Shown: piece after piece, positions 8,613 to 20,635 of the stretch
How positions within the stretch are numbered: the first letter of the stretch is position 1
Layout: each line of letters starts with the position of its first letter
Origin: Elusimicrobiota bacterium
GTDB taxonomy: Bacteria; Elusimicrobiota; Elusimicrobia; UBA1565; UBA9628
Assembly: GCA_016182905.1 (NCBI GenBank)
Contig: JACPFR010000009.1
Location: 124,001-188,000, forward strand
Direction: 5' to 3'
DNA: 64,000 bases
Translations under genes and position numbers: made by a program
Notes under the pieces: generated by a model
What the model saw: only the letters and a program-made list of their open reading frames with translations
What the model was told of the DNA's origin: nothing
Databases searched by the model: none

Positions 8613-8658
8613 CTTTACCCCGCGTGCATGGCGGCCCCGAGGCCCCTTTGATAGCCTC
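8613..8658 (+). promoter_or_regulatory. promoter module copy B
   Basis: Second copy of the 46-bp block at 7756-7801, ending in the same TTTGATAGCCTC. Here a leader of about 25 nt with a strong AGGAGG site separates the -10 box from the ATG at 8685, so the same promoter serves a gene with a conventional leader. Confidence 0.55.
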
Positions 8659-8684
8659 CGTCGTCGCTCAACTCAGGAGGAAAA

Positions 8685-9005
8685 ATGAAAACGATGATCG
8701 GCTCGATGCTCGTCCTCGGACTGCTGGCGGCGGCCGGGTCCGCGTCCGCGAAGGAAGACAAGGCCTGCGTCTTCAGCGACACGGTGAAGCTGAAGCAGCA
8801 CCTTGAGATGCACGTGACCTACCCCGCGAAGGGCAAGGCGATCAAGGAGGCGTGCAAGAAAGAGATGCCCGACGAGTTCCCCAAGTCGGAGAAGGCCTGC
8901 ATCAACAAGAAGCTCAAGAACAACGTCGAGTACAAGGACGCGGACGAGGTGATGAAGGCGCTCGGCGTCGAGACGGCCCCCGCTCCGACGATGCCGGCTC
9001 AGTGA
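8685..9005 (+). CDS. small secreted protein with four cysteines
   Basis: A 106-aa protein with a clean signal peptide (about residues 1-22, ending GSASA). The mature part is short, Lys/Glu-rich and contains three cysteines in CVF, EACKKE and KACINKK contexts, so a disulfide is possible after export. No known domain is recognised. The start is well supported by AGGAGG six nt upstream of the ATG, unlike the leaderless hydrolase gene before it. Its TGA overlaps the convergent helicase gene by 7 nt, leaving no space for a terminator. Confidence 0.75.
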   Translation: MKTMIGSMLVLGLLAAAGSASAKEDKACVFSDTVKLKQHLEMHVTYPAKGKAIKEACKKEMPDEFPKSEKACINKKLKNNVEYKDADEVMKALGVETAPAPTMPAQ

Positions 9006-10396
9006 GGCCGCTTCTTGTATTGCCCTTTGTGATCGGGCTTGCGGTGGTACGGGGACGGGGGCTTGGCCGCTATTGAAGGAAGCGGGGCGGCGGGCTTGGC
9101 GTCCTCGAAGGTCTCCGGCGTGAGCAGGCACAGGAAGCGGGCGATGATCTCCTTGAGATCCATCTCGTCCGTGGCCAGCTCCCAGTCGGGGCCGAGGAAC
9201 TCGGCGGCGCGGAAGTACTTGTCCTTCTCCTGGAAGGCGGTCAGGATCTTGGCCACCTTCCGGGCGCCGATCTCCTGGCGGGTGGGGATCTTCCCCTCCT
9301 TCATCCGGCTCTTGGTCATGTGCTCGATGCGGCTGATCATGTGCCGGTTGCTCGGGCTGACGAGGCTGATCGCCAGGCCCGCCTTACCGCTGCGCGCGGT
9401 GCGGCCGATGCGGTGGACGTACACGTCCATCTCGCGCGGGATGGAGAAGTTGATGACGTGCGTGAGCTCCTTCACGTCGAGGCCGCGCGAGGCCACGTCG
9501 GTGCAGACGAGCAGGGTCAGCTTCTTCTCGCGGAAGGCGTTCATCGTGCGGTCGCGGTCGTGCTGGGACTTGTCGCCGTGCAGGGAGTCCACCTTGTAGC
9601 CGCGGACCGTCAGGGCCTGCTGGACGTCCATGACCAGGGCCTTGGTCTGGCAGAACACGAGGCCGTAGAACTCGTCGGCGGACTCGATGATCTTGACGAT
9701 CAGGTCCACCTTGTCCGACTCGCGCGCGAGGTAGTAGACCTGCTCGACGGTGGTCGACAGCATCTCGCCGCGGTTGATCTGCACCTGCTTGGGCTTGCGC
9801 AGGTAGGCGTCGGCCACGCGCCGCACGCCCGGGCTCATCGTCGCGGAGAACAGCCAGATGTGGCCGGTCTCCCGCGGCGTCGCCTTGAGGATCTTCTCCA
9901 GATCCTCCTTGAAGCCCATCGAGATCATCTCGTCGGCCTCGTCGAGGACGACCGTCTTCACGCCCGCGAGCCTGAGCGCGCCCCGGTCGATGAGGTCGAT
10001 GATCCGGCCCGGCGTGCCGACGACGATCGCCGCGCCGTGCTTCAGGCCGTCGAGCTGGGCGGCGTAGCTCGCGCCGCCGTAGATCGGGACCGCCTTGACG
10101 CCCTTGTGCTTGCCGAAGAGGTTGATCTGGCCGGAGACCTGGACGGCGAGCTCGCGCGTCGGGCACAGGATCAGGCCCTGGACGTGCTTCTTGGCCGCGT
10201 CGACCTGCTCGAGCAGCGGGATGCCGAACGCCGCGGTCTTGCCGGTCCCGGTGGCCGCCTGGCCGATGAAGTCGGTGGGGACGCCGAGCAGGATCGGCAG
10301 CGCCTCCTTCTGGATGTCCGTCGGGGCCGAGTAGCCGAGCTCCGCGATCGCGCGGGCCAGGGGAGCGGACAGCTTCAGGTCGTCGAATGATTTCAC
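8999..10396 (-). CDS. DEAD-box ATP-dependent RNA helicase
   Basis: A 465-aa RNA helicase. All core motifs are visible: the Q-motif region SAPTDIQKEALP, Walker A ATGTGKT, PTRELAVQ, GTPGR, DEAD in VLDEADEM, SAT in FSATMSP, and in the second lobe TDVASRGLD and HRIGRTARSG. A tail of about 90 aa after the second RecA lobe ends in a basic stretch (HKGQYKKRPH) as in CsdA/RhlE-like helicases, probably binding RNA for ribosome assembly or mRNA turnover. The start is the GTG at 10396, chosen because TAGACT lies 6 nt upstream and there is no Shine-Dalgarno. Confidence 0.93.
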   Translation of the reverse strand: MKSFDDLKLSAPLARAIAELGYSAPTDIQKEALPILLGVPTDFIGQAATGTGKTAAFGIPLLEQVDAAKKHVQGLILCPTRELAVQVSGQINLFGKHKGVKAVPIYGGASYAAQLDGLKHGAAIVVGTPGRIIDLIDRGALRLAGVKTVVLDEADEMISMGFKEDLEKILKATPRETGHIWLFSATMSPGVRRVADAYLRKPKQVQINRGEMLSTTVEQVYYLARESDKVDLIVKIIESADEFYGLVFCQTKALVMDVQQALTVRGYKVDSLHGDKSQHDRDRTMNAFREKKLTLLVCTDVASRGLDVKELTHVINFSIPREMDVYVHRIGRTARSGKAGLAISLVSPSNRHMISRIEHMTKSRMKEGKIPTRQEIGARKVAKILTAFQEKDKYFRAAEFLGPDWELATDEMDLKEIIARFLCLLTPETFEDAKPAAPLPSIAAKPPSPYHRKPDHKGQYKKRPH

Positions 10397-10402
10397 GCCT
10401 AC

Positions 10403-10408
10403 AGTCTA
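10403..10408 (-). promoter_or_regulatory. -10 box TAGACT of the DEAD-box helicase (leaderless)
   Basis: TAGACT on the minus strand with the 6-nt spacer GTAGGC before the GTG start. Confidence 0.6.
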
Positions 10409-10499
10409 CATAAAGCGCCGTCATGAAGGCTTTTCGCGGCGTCCATGGAACCTGCGCCCCGGCGCCGGCTATCATCGATAAAAGCGCACGGAGGAGCCA

Positions 10500-10977
10500 T
10501 GGAGCATTCCACCCGGCGGCACAAGGGCGGGCGGCCGCGGACCGCGGAGGAGGAAGCGCGCGCGCCTGGAGACCCTGGGGCTCGCCGCCTTCCTGAAGAC
10601 GACCGGGGGCAAGGGCCTGCACGTCGCGGTGCCGCTGGAGCCGGGCGCGACGTGGCCCGCGGCGAAGGCGTTCTGCAAGGCGTTCGCGGAGCTCATGGCC
10701 GCCGACGCTCCGGACCTCTACACGACCAGGCTCAACAAGGCGGCCCGGCGCGGGCGGCTGTTCATCGACTACCTGCGCAACGAGCGCGGCGCGACCGCCG
10801 TCGGCGCCTATTCGCCGCGCGCGCCCCGGCGCCCCGGTCGCGACGCCGCTAGCCTGGTCCGAGCTGACGCCTTCGATGCGGTCGGACCGGTTCGACGTGC
10901 GCACCGTCCTGCCGCGCCTGAAGAAGGACCCCTGGAAGGGCTTCGAGGGAGCGCGGCGCCCGCTGCCGCGGGCGTAG
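10500..10977 (+). pseudogene. decayed LigD-type polymerase (PolDom) remnant
   Basis: An ATG with a good GGAGGAG site opens a frame that soon becomes nonsense. The recognisable part begins near 10570 in another frame and reads as the C-terminal half of the LigD primase-polymerase domain: [17 protein letters not shown], then [20 protein letters not shown]. After about 10815 the match continues one frame over ([17 protein letters not shown] ... LPRLKKDPW) to a TAG at 10975-10977. The N-terminal catalytic part is missing and at least two frameshifts are present, so this is a relic of bacterial NHEJ. No ku or ligase domain is in the window. Assembly indels could explain one shift but not the missing half. 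Confidence 0.75.
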
Positions 10978-11031
10978 CTCGGCGAAAAAACGGTCACACG
11001 GCGTCCATGGCTCCCGGCCGCGGCCGGTTCT

Positions 11032-11037
11032 TATAAT
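11032..11037 (+). promoter_or_regulatory. -10 box TATAAT of the glgX-treY-treZ operon (leaderless)
   Basis: Perfect TATAAT with the 6-nt spacer CGCGCC before the ATG at 11044; no Shine-Dalgarno. Confidence 0.7.
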
Positions 11038-11043
11038 CGCGCC

Positions 11044-13212
11044 ATGACCAACGCCGCCGCGCCCCCGCGCCCGAGCGCCGCCCTGAAGCCGATCGCGCCG
11101 GGCAGGCCGTACCCGCTGGGCGCCAGCTACGACGGAGCCGGCGTCAATTTCGCCCTTTTCTCCCGGAACGCCGCCCGCGTCGAGGTCTGCCTCTTCGACT
11201 CGCCGGACGCGACGAAGGAGACGGACTGCTTCCCGCTGCCCGAGCAGACCGACATGGTCTGGCACGGCTATCGCCGAGGGCTCAAGCCCGGCCAGCTGTA
11301 CGGCTACCGCGTCCACGGCCCCTACGAGCCGGCCGCCGGGCACCGCTTCAACCCGAGCAAGATCCTGTTCGACCCCTACGGCAAGGCGGTGGGCCGGGAC
11401 CTGTCGTGGGACGACTCGCTGTTCGGCTACCGCATCGGAGACCCCAAGGCGGACCTCTCCAACGACCCGCGCGACTCCGCGCCGTACGGCATGCTCAGCG
11501 CCGTGGCCGACGACGTCTTCGACTGGCGCGGCGACGCGCCGCCCCGCATCCCCTGGCACAAGACGGTGATCTACGAGGCGCACGTGAAAGGCCTGACCAA
11601 GCTCCATCCCGGCCTGCCGGAGGCCGTGAGGGGCACGTACGCGGGCGTCGGCTCGAAGCCGGTCGTCGAGCATCTCCGCTCGCTCGGGATCACCTCCCTC
11701 GAGCTGCTTCCGGTGCAGCACTTCCTGCGCGACCGGCACCTGCTCGAGAAGGGGCTGACGAACTACTGGGGCTACAACACCTTGAGCTATTTCGCCCCGC
11801 ACAGCGCCTACGCCGTCGACCCGTCGAACGCGGTCGTCGAGTTCAAGGAGATGGTGCGCTCCCTGCACGCGGCGGGCATCGAGGTGATCCTCGACGTCGT
11901 GTACAACCACACCGCGGAGGGCAGCCAGCTCGGGCCGACGCTGAGCCTGCGCGGCATCGACAACGCGGCCTACTACCGCCTGGCCGAGGACCCGCGCTAC
12001 TACACCGACTTCTCGGGCTGCGGCAACTCGCTGAACATGAGGGAGCCGCGCGTCCTGCAGCTCATCATGGACAGCCTGCGCTACTGGACGACGGAGATGC
12101 GCGTCGACGGCTTCCGCTTCGACCTGGCCTCCGCCCTCGCGCGGGAGCTGTACGAGGTCGACCACCTGAGCGCGTTCTTCGACATCATCCACCAGGACCC
12201 GGTGCTGTCGCGCGTGAAGCTCATCGCCGAGCCCTGGGACCTCGGCGAGGGCGGCTACCAGGTCGGCAACTTCCCCCTCGGCTGGGCGGAGTGGAACGGG
12301 CGCTACCGGGACGCCGTCCGCGCCCTCTGGAAGGACCGGTCGACGCGCATGGCGGAGTTCGCCACGCGGCTCGCGGGAAGCAGCGACCTGTACGAGCACA
12401 GCGGCCGCAAGCCCTGCGCCAGCGTCAACTTCATCACCTGCCACGACGGCTTCACTTTGCAGGACCTCGTGAGCTACGACGGCAAGCACAACGAGGCCAA
12501 CAAGGACGGCGACAAGGACGGGACCGACGACAACAAGAGCTGGAACTGCGGCGCGGAGGGGCCCACGGACGACCCCGCGGTGCTCGCGCTGCGCGAGCGT
12601 CAGAAGCGCAACCTCATGGCGACCTTGCTCCTGTCGCAGGGAGTCCCGATGATCCTCGGCGGCGACGAGCTGAGCCGCACCCAGCGGGGCAACAACAACG
12701 CCTACGCCCAGGACAACGAGCTGAGCTGGACGAGCTGGACGCTCGACGCCGCCGGCGAGCGTTTCGCCGCCTTCGTGCGCGGCCTGCTCGAGCTGCGGGC
12801 CGCGCAGCCCGTCCTGCGCCGCCGGACCTTCTTCACGGGACGCGGCCTGCACGGCCTCAAGGACATCTTCTGGTTCGAGCCCTCGGGCAAGGAGATGACG
12901 CCGGAGGCTTGGGACGACCCCGCGATCCGCACGCTCGGCGTGCGCCTCGGAGAGGGCGGCATCGACGAAGTGGACGACGAGGGCACCCGGGCGCGCGGCG
13001 ACACCTTGCTCATCCTCATCAACTCCGACCCCGCCCCGGCCGAGTTCAAGGAGCGGCCGTCGGAGCGGCCCGGGGTCTGGGAGCGGGTGCTCGACACCGC
13101 CGTCGATCCGCCCGTCCCCCTGTCCTCGCCGCCCCAGGAGCCCTATCGCATCGAGGGCCGCTCGCTCGCGGTGTTCCGCCTGTCGGCGCCGCGCGAAGGC
13201 GCCCCGGCGTGA
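11044..13212 (+). CDS. glgX: glycogen debranching enzyme GlgX (isoamylase type)
   Basis: A 722-aa GH13 debranching enzyme that hydrolyses alpha-1,6 branches of glycogen or limit dextrin. An N-terminal CBM48-like domain (about residues 20-150) precedes the barrel. The catalytic residues can be read as nucleophile D360 ([10 protein letters not shown]), acid/base E396 ([11 protein letters not shown]) and transition-state stabiliser D468 (TCHDGFTL). Length is normal for GlgX/TreX. It is the first gene of a trehalose operon: its TGA overlaps the GTG of treY. In such operons (treXYZ) the debranched linear chains feed the TreY/TreZ pathway. Confidence 0.95.
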   Translation: MTNAAAPPRPSAALKPIAPGRPYPLGASYDGAGVNFALFSRNAARVEVCLFDSPDATKETDCFPLPEQTDMVWHGYRRGLKPGQLYGYRVHGPYEPAAGHRFNPSKILFDPYGKAVGRDLSWDDSLFGYRIGDPKADLSNDPRDSAPYGMLSAVADDVFDWRGDAPPRIPWHKTVIYEAHVKGLTKLHPGLPEAVRGTYAGVGSKPVVEHLRSLGITSLELLPVQHFLRDRHLLEKGLTNYWGYNTLSYFAPHSAYAVDPSNAVVEFKEMVRSLHAAGIEVILDVVYNHTAEGSQLGPTLSLRGIDNAAYYRLAEDPRYYTDFSGCGNSLNMREPRVLQLIMDSLRYWTTEMRVDGFRFDLASALARELYEVDHLSAFFDIIHQDPVLSRVKLIAEPWDLGEGGYQVGNFPLGWAEWNGRYRDAVRALWKDRSTRMAEFATRLAGSSDLYEHSGRKPCASVNFITCHDGFTLQDLVSYDGKHNEANKDGDKDGTDDNKSWNCGAEGPTDDPAVLALRERQKRNLMATLLLSQGVPMILGGDELSRTQRGNNNAYAQDNELSWTSWTLDAAGERFAAFVRGLLELRAAQPVLRRRTFFTGRGLHGLKDIFWFEPSGKEMTPEAWDDPAIRTLGVRLGEGGIDEVDDEGTRARGDTLLILINSDPAPAEFKERPSERPGVWERVLDTAVDPPVPLSSPPQEPYRIEGRSLAVFRLSAPREGAPA

Positions 13213-16025
13213 CCGCCGTCACGGCGGCCGGCGCCCGCGAGGCCGCCCGACGAATCCTGCGCGCGGAGCTCGCCGCGGCTTACATGCCGGCCTCGGTGTA
13301 CCGGCTGCAGCTGACGCCGCGGACCGGCTTTCGCCGCGCCGCCGAGTTGACCGGCTACCTCCGAGACCTCGGGATCCACGCGCTCTACTTCTCCCCCTAC
13401 TTCAAGACCGCGGCGGGTAGCGCCAACGGCTACGCCGTCACGGATCCGACTGCCCTCGACCCGGGCCTCGGGTCGGAGCGCGACTTCGACGCCCTGTGCG
13501 CGCGGCTGTCCGAGGCGGGGCTGGGGCACGTCGCCGACATCGTCCCCAACCACATGGGCATCGCGGAGAACCCGTACTGGCGGGACGTCCTCGAGCACGG
13601 CCGGCGGTCGCGCTTCGCGGGTTTCTTCGACATCGACTGGGACCCGCCCAAGGCGGCCTTGCGGGGGCGGATCCTGCTGCCGGTGCTCGAGGATTATTTC
13701 GGGAAAGTCCTCGAGGAGGGGCTCATCCGGCTGGTCCACGCCGACGGCCGCTTCTCGATCGCCTACCGGAACCTGAGCTTCCCGCTCGCGCCGTCCTCCT
13801 TGTCGTACCTGTACGAGCGAGCCGGCGCCGTCGGGCCGGCCGCGTCCCGGCGCGCGGCGCGCTGCCTCGCCGCGTTCAACGGGAGGAAGGGCGTGCCGGC
13901 GAGCTTCGACCTCCTCGAGGGCCTGCTCGATCTCCAGGTCTACCGGCTCGCGCACTGGCGCGCCGCCTCCGACGAGATCAATTACCGGCGCTTCTTCAAC
14001 TTCAACGACCTCGCGGCCGTGCGCTCGGAGAAGCCCGAGGTCTTCGAGCTCTTCCACCGCCTCGTGTTCAGGCTGCTCGAGGAGGGCAAGGTCCAGGGGC
14101 TGCGCATCGACCATCCGGACGGCCTGTACGACCCGCCCGGCTATTTCGCGCGGCTGCAAGAGGGCTGGCTGCGCCGCCGTCTCGAGCGCGCCGGCATCCC
14201 GCCGGAGGAGGCCGCCGCGGCCCTCTCCGAGGAGGAGTTCCGCGAGGCCGCGCCGCTCTTCGTCGTCGCCGAGAAGATACTCGACCGGCGCGAGCCGCTG
14301 CGCGACGACTGGCGCGTGCGGGGGACGGTCGGCTACGACTTCCTGAACTCGCTCAACGGCCTGTTCGTCGACCGCGCCGGCGAGGCGGCGATGGACGCCG
14401 CCTACGAGCACTTCATCGGACGGAGGAAGGACGTCGCGGCCCTCGTCTACGCGGCCAAGCGCCTCTTCCTCGAGACTTACCTCGCCGGAGAGATCGAGGC
14501 CCTCGGCCACCGCCTGTCGGAGCTCGCGGAGTCGAATCGAGCGTACCGGGACTTCACGAAGCGCAGCCTCACGGCCGCGGTGCGCGAGGCGATCGCCTGC
14601 TTCCCGGTCTACCGCACCTACATCGCGCCGCGGGCGCGATTTCCTTCGGAAAGCGACCGGCGCTACATCGCCGCGGCCCTGGCCCGGGCGCGCGGGGCGG
14701 CGCCGGACCTGGGCTCCGGCGTCTTCGACCTCCTCGAGGACGTCCTGCTCCTGAGAGCCGAGCCGCGCGCCGACCCGGAACGGAGGGCGGCGTTCCGGGA
14801 CTTCGTCCTGCGCTTCCAGCAGCTGACGGCTCCCGTCATGGCGAAAGGCCTCGAGGACACCGCGTTCTACATCGACCACAGGCTGGTCTCCTTGAACGAG
14901 GTCGGAGGCGATCCCAGGCGCTTCGGGGAATCCGCGCCGGAGTTCCACCGCCTGAACCAGGAGCGCGCCCGGCGCTGGCCCGGCTCGCTCGCCGCGGCGA
15001 CCACGCACGACGCCAAGCGCAGCGAGGACGTGCGGCTGCGCATCGACGCGCTCAGCGAGGTCCCGGCGGCGTGGAAGACGGAAGCCGCGCGCTGGGCGGG
15101 CCACAACGAGAGGCACAAGACCTTGCTCGACGGCGCGCTCGAGCCCGACCGCGACACCGAGTACTTCATCTATCAGACCTTGCTCGGCTGCTGGCCCGAC
15201 GACGAGCGCCGCGCCGACGGGGCCGACTTCGCCGAGCGCGTCCGCGCCTACGTCAAGAAGTCGGTCCGCGAGGCCAAGCGGCGCACCGACTGGCTCCGGC
15301 CCGACGGCGAATACGAGGAGGCCGTGGACCGCTTCCTGCGGAACATCCTGAGCCGCGGCGAGGACAACGCCTTCCTGAAGGTCTTTTCCCCGTTCCAGCG
15401 GCGGATCTCGGCGCTCGGCAAGCGCAGCGCCCTCTCGGCGCTCACGCTGAGGCTCGCCTCTCCGGGGCCCGTCGACGTCTATCAGGGCGACGAGCTCTGG
15501 AACTACCGGCTGACCGACCCCGACAACCGCCTTCCCGTCGACTTCGAGCGCCGGGCCGCGGCGCTCGCCGGGCTGCGCCGGCTCCTCGCGGAGGGCCGGC
15601 CCCGCGTCGAGGTCGTGCGCGAGCTCGCGGCGCGCATGGACGACGGCCGCGTCAAGATGTTCCTCCTGCGCGAAGGGCTGCGTCTGCGCCGCCGCGCGCC
15701 GGATCTCTTCCTGAAGGGCGCCTACGAGCCGCTGAAGGTCCGCGGGCCCCGCGAGAAGCACGTCGTCGCGTTCCTGCGCCGCCGCGGCGGGCGCGTCCTG
15801 ATCGCCGCGGGCGCGCGCTTCTTCGACCGCCTGCCGGAGGAGCCCGGCGCCTGGCACGGGACCTTCGTCGCGCTGCCCCGCTCCTTCCGCGCCGGCTCGC
15901 TGCGCGACGCCTACACCCATCGGCGGGTCAGGCCGGTCCTCGCGCGCGGCGGCCTCGCGATCCCCGCGCAGGAGCTTTTCCCGGTGATCGGCGCGGCCAT
16001 GCTGGTGGGAGGCCATGAGGACTAG
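13209..16025 (+). CDS. treY: malto-oligosyltrehalose synthase TreY
   Basis: A 938-aa GH13_26 enzyme that isomerises the reducing-end alpha-1,4 bond of a malto-oligosaccharide to an alpha,alpha-1,1 bond. Typical segments are [43 protein letters not shown], the nucleophile region [13 protein letters not shown], the acid/base region VVAEKIL and the late [15 protein letters not shown]. The GTG start overlaps the glgX stop (GTGA), so it is translationally coupled. Some 25 residues precede the family core, so a start nearer MPASVY is possible. The 3' end overlaps treZ by 11 nt. Confidence 0.95.
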   Translation: MTAVTAAGAREAARRILRAELAAAYMPASVYRLQLTPRTGFRRAAELTGYLRDLGIHALYFSPYFKTAAGSANGYAVTDPTALDPGLGSERDFDALCARLSEAGLGHVADIVPNHMGIAENPYWRDVLEHGRRSRFAGFFDIDWDPPKAALRGRILLPVLEDYFGKVLEEGLIRLVHADGRFSIAYRNLSFPLAPSSLSYLYERAGAVGPAASRRAARCLAAFNGRKGVPASFDLLEGLLDLQVYRLAHWRAASDEINYRRFFNFNDLAAVRSEKPEVFELFHRLVFRLLEEGKVQGLRIDHPDGLYDPPGYFARLQEGWLRRRLERAGIPPEEAAAALSEEEFREAAPLFVVAEKILDRREPLRDDWRVRGTVGYDFLNSLNGLFVDRAGEAAMDAAYEHFIGRRKDVAALVYAAKRLFLETYLAGEIEALGHRLSELAESNRAYRDFTKRSLTAAVREAIACFPVYRTYIAPRARFPSESDRRYIAAALARARGAAPDLGSGVFDLLEDVLLLRAEPRADPERRAAFRDFVLRFQQLTAPVMAKGLEDTAFYIDHRLVSLNEVGGDPRRFGESAPEFHRLNQERARRWPGSLAAATTHDAKRSEDVRLRIDALSEVPAAWKTEAARWAGHNERHKTLLDGALEPDRDTEYFIYQTLLGCWPDDERRADGADFAERVRAYVKKSVREAKRRTDWLRPDGEYEEAVDRFLRNILSRGEDNAFLKVFSPFQRRISALGKRSALSALTLRLASPGPVDVYQGDELWNYRLTDPDNRLPVDFERRAAALAGLRRLLAEGRPRVEVVRELAARMDDGRVKMFLLREGLRLRRRAPDLFLKGAYEPLKVRGPREKHVVAFLRRRGGRVLIAAGARFFDRLPEEPGAWHGTFVALPRSFRAGSLRDAYTHRRVRPVLARGGLAIPAQELFPVIGAAMLVGGHED

Positions 16026-17913
16026 GACGAGCCCGGCGCGACGCCTCGCCGCGGGAGCCGAGTACTCCCCGGGGCGCGGCGTGCATTTCCGGGTGTGGGC
16101 CCCGGAGCGCCGCCGCGTCCGCGTCGTTTTCGAGGACGACGCCGGCGGCGAGACGCCGGGGCCGGAGCTCGAGGCGGAGGACGGGGGCTGCTTCTCCGGC
16201 TCCGCCCCGGACGCGCGGCCCGGGACGCTGTACCGCTTCCGGCTCGACGGCGAAGGGCCCTTCCCGGACCCGGCGTCCCGCTTCCAGCCGCGAGGGCCGC
16301 ACGGCCCCTCGCAGGTCGTGGACCCCGGCGCGTATCCCTGGCGGGACGCCTCCTGGCGCGGGCCGCGCCGCGAGGGCCGCGTGCTCTACGAGCTGCACGT
16401 CGGGACTTTCACGCGCGAGGGCACCTGGGAGGCCGCCTCGCGGCGGCTCCAGGGCCTCGCCGACCTGGGGGTCACCGTCATCGAGGTGATGCCCGTCGCC
16501 GATTTCCCCGGGCGCTTCGGCTGGGGCTACGACGGGGTGAACCTCTACGCGCCGACGCGGCTCTACGGCTCGCCCGACGACTTCCGGGCCTTCGTGGACC
16601 GGGCCCACGGCCGCGGCTTGGCCGTCATCCTGGACGTCGTGTACAACCACTTCGGCCCCGACGGCAACTATCTCGGGCGCTTCTCCTCCCGCTACACGAA
16701 GGACGAGGCGACCGATTGGGGCCCCGCGATCAACTTCGACGGCGCGGACAGCGGGCCGGTGCGGGAGTACTTCGCGTCGAACGCCGCGTACTGGATCTCC
16801 GAGTACCATCTCGACGGCCTGAGGCTCGACGCGACGCACGCGATACGGGACTCCTCTCCCGTGCACGTGCTCGCCGAGGCCGCGCGCGCCGCCCGCGCCG
16901 CGGCCGGGCGCCGGCCGATCGTCGTGTTCGCCGAGAACGAGGACCAGGAGGCGCGGCTCGCCCGGCCCGCGGCCGCGGGCGGCTGCGGGCTCGACGCCCT
17001 GTGGAACGACGACTTCCATCATTCGGCCCGCGTGGCCCTCACGGGCAGGCGCGAGGCCTACTACTCGGGCTATCTCGGCGCGCCCCAGGAGTTCATCTCG
17101 TGCCTGATGCGCGGCTTCCTCTACCAGGGACAGTTCTTCAAGTGGCACGGCAAGCGCCGCGGCACCCCGGCCGCCGACCTGCCGCCGTCGGCCTTCATCC
17201 ATTACCTCGAGAACCACGACCAGGTCTCGACGTCCCTCGGCGGGCGCCGGCTCGGCGCTCTCGCCGACCCCGGCCGCCGCCGGGCGATGACGGCGGTGCT
17301 GCTGCTCGGCCCGCAGACCCCTTTGCTGTTCCAGGGCCAGGAGTTCGACTCGTCGGCGCCGTTCCTCTATTTCGCCGACCACGCGGGGACGCTGGGCGCG
17401 GCGGTGCGCGAAGGGCGCAAGGCCTTCCTCGCCCGGTTCCCGAGCATGGCCGCGCCGGAGGTCCAGGCCGCGCTGGAGGACCCGGGGGACCCTTCCACCT
17501 TCGAGCGCTGCAAGCTCGACGACGCGGAGAGGACCGGGAACGCGGCGGCGCTGGCCCTGCATCGCGACCTCCTGAGGCTGCGGCGCGAGGAGCCGTTCCG
17601 GTCGCAGGGGAGCGGCGGCCTCGCGGGAGCCGTGCTGGGCGCGGAGGCCTTCGCGGTGCGGTTCTGGGGCGCGCGCGGCGACGACCGGCTTCTCGTCGTG
17701 AACCTCGGCGGCGGCCTGGACCTCGCGCCCGCGCCCGAGCCCCTGCTCGCGCCTCCCGGAGGCGGGGCGTGGGAGACGCATTGGTCGAGCGAGCTGCCGG
17801 CCTACGGCGGCGCGGGCGCGTCCTCCCCCGTCGACCGGGAAGGGCGCTGGCGACTTCCGGCCGCCTGCGCGACCTTGCTGCGGGGAGCCGCCCGCGAGGA
17901 GGCGCAGCCTTGA
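16015..17913 (+). CDS. treZ: malto-oligosyltrehalose trehalohydrolase TreZ
   Basis: A 632-aa GH13_10 enzyme that releases trehalose from the TreY product. An N-terminal E-set domain (GVHFRVWAPERRRVRVVF) is followed by the barrel with nucleophile D272 (LDGLRLDATHAI), acid/base E307 (VVFAENED) and D402 (YLENHDQVS). The ATG lies inside the treY 3' end. With glgX and treY it completes a route from glycogen or maltodextrin to trehalose, usually linked to osmotic or desiccation stress or carbon storage. No treS, otsA or otsB is in the window. The -35 box of the following gene overlaps its stop codon. Confidence 0.95.
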   Translation: MRTRTSPARRLAAGAEYSPGRGVHFRVWAPERRRVRVVFEDDAGGETPGPELEAEDGGCFSGSAPDARPGTLYRFRLDGEGPFPDPASRFQPRGPHGPSQVVDPGAYPWRDASWRGPRREGRVLYELHVGTFTREGTWEAASRRLQGLADLGVTVIEVMPVADFPGRFGWGYDGVNLYAPTRLYGSPDDFRAFVDRAHGRGLAVILDVVYNHFGPDGNYLGRFSSRYTKDEATDWGPAINFDGADSGPVREYFASNAAYWISEYHLDGLRLDATHAIRDSSPVHVLAEAARAARAAAGRRPIVVFAENEDQEARLARPAAAGGCGLDALWNDDFHHSARVALTGRREAYYSGYLGAPQEFISCLMRGFLYQGQFFKWHGKRRGTPAADLPPSAFIHYLENHDQVSTSLGGRRLGALADPGRRRAMTAVLLLGPQTPLLFQGQEFDSSAPFLYFADHAGTLGAAVREGRKAFLARFPSMAAPEVQAALEDPGDPSTFERCKLDDAERTGNAAALALHRDLLRLRREEPFRSQGSGGLAGAVLGAEAFAVRFWGARGDDRLLVVNLGGGLDLAPAPEPLLAPPGGGAWETHWSSELPAYGGAGASSPVDREGRWRLPAACATLLRGAAREEAQP

Positions 17914-17938
17914 CAGGAACCGCCGCGCGTTCCATAAT
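17910..17938 (+). promoter_or_regulatory. sigma70-type promoter TTGACA-N17-CATAAT
   Basis: TTGACA at 17910-17915 overlaps the treZ TGA; after exactly 17 bp comes CATAAT at 17933-17938. A start about 7 nt later leaves only a few bases before the ATG at 17949. Confidence 0.7.
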
Positions 17939-17948
17939 GAACGTGGCC

Positions 17949-18377
17949 ATGGAAGAGAACACGCCGCCGACGACCCCGCTCGCGAGACTGAAAGCCGCGC
18001 TCAAGGACACGCGCGCCATGGTCATGGTCGCGCTCGTCTTGGCGGTCGCCGCGGCCGGCTCGGCCGTCTACAAGAAGCTCGTCCTCCAACCCGAGCTCGC
18101 GCTGGCGGAGATGCGCTTCCATTCGCACGAGGGCCTGATGAGGCTCTACGACCTGCAGATGGAGTACCGCCGCACGCATGAGACCTACGCCAACGACCTC
18201 GAGACGCTCCTCGCCGCCGCGCCCGACGGCGCCCAGCTCCGCGAGAAGCTGAAGGCGACGATGGACATCAGCACTTTGGCCGTCATCGGAGACGCGGACC
18301 GCTTCCGGCTCGAGGCCAACATCCTCGACCCCCAACGCACCTTGGTCAAGATCCGGGGACCGCTCGGCGAGCGCTGA
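17949..18377 (+). CDS. single-pass protein with pseudopilin-like C-terminal region
   Basis: A 142-aa protein: a short hydrophilic N-terminus, one membrane helix (about residues 25-47, MVMVALVLAVAAAGSAVYKK) and an exported domain with RLYDLQMEYRRTHETYANDLE, reminiscent of type IV pseudopilin C-terminal domains (Tyr spacing and a YANDL-like motif). It lacks a prepilin peptidase site, so it is not a classical pilin. An in-frame ATG at 17937 is possible but would lie inside the -10 box CATAAT; I use the ATG at 17949. It sits between treZ and uvrB with its own promoter. Function unknown. Confidence 0.65.
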   Translation: MEENTPPTTPLARLKAALKDTRAMVMVALVLAVAAAGSAVYKKLVLQPELALAEMRFHSHEGLMRLYDLQMEYRRTHETYANDLETLLAAAPDGAQLREKLKATMDISTLAVIGDADRFRLEANILDPQRTLVKIRGPLGER

Positions 18378-18386
18378 GGCTCGCCG

Positions 18387-20402
<2,016 letters not shown>

Positions 20403-20424
20403 GCCGGGCCGCAAGCGGCCCGGC
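20403..20424 (+). terminator. hairpin after uvrB
   Basis: Perfect 10-bp stem GCCGGGCCGC / GCGGCCCGGC with a 2-nt AA loop, beginning at the uvrB stop codon. No T-tract follows, so intrinsic termination is uncertain; it may act as a 3'-end stabiliser. Confidence 0.5.
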
Positions 20425-20455
20425 ACAGATGCATCAGCGGAAGGCCTAATAGCAT

Positions 20456-20539
20456 CTAGTCCCGGCGCACCTTCGCGAACGGCGTCCAGCGGGATCTGCG
20501 GCGCAAGAACAGCCACGGCATCAGAAGCTTGGGGATCAT
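20456..20539 (-). CDS. possible 27-aa small protein
   Basis: An ATG preceded by GGAG (GGAGCGAGC) opens a 27-codon frame: a hydrophobic stretch KLLMPWLFL followed by a basic tail with RRRSRW and KVRRD, ending in TAG. The layout resembles tiny membrane-associated proteins, but the frame is too short for composition to prove coding. It lies between uvrB and the amt inverted repeat on the minus strand, downstream of the amt gene. No known family is recognised. Confidence 0.25.
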   Translation of the reverse strand: MIPKLLMPWLFLRRRSRWTPFAKVRRD

Positions 20540-20635
20540 GCTCGCTCCGTGCGGCCACTCCGTTTAAACCTAATATCTTTTATCAGCTTATCTGATTTCT
20601 GTCAATACATAAGTTGATAAATAAACGAACGGATG

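Noticed and set aside
10500-10996. Functional LigD or polymerase gene
   Set aside because: Only the C-terminal half is present and it needs at least two frame changes to be read.
13143-16016. A 957-codon minus-strand frame across treY
   Set aside because: Antisense shadow rich in Arg, Glu and Val with no recognisable domain.
11406-16025. A 1539-codon frame that appears to fuse part of glgX to treY
   Set aside because: The first part is the out-of-frame shadow of glgX; the true treY start is the GTG at 13209 overlapping the glgX stop.
20403-20424. Strong intrinsic terminator for uvrB
   Set aside because: The hairpin is perfect but no T-tract follows; it is listed with reduced confidence.
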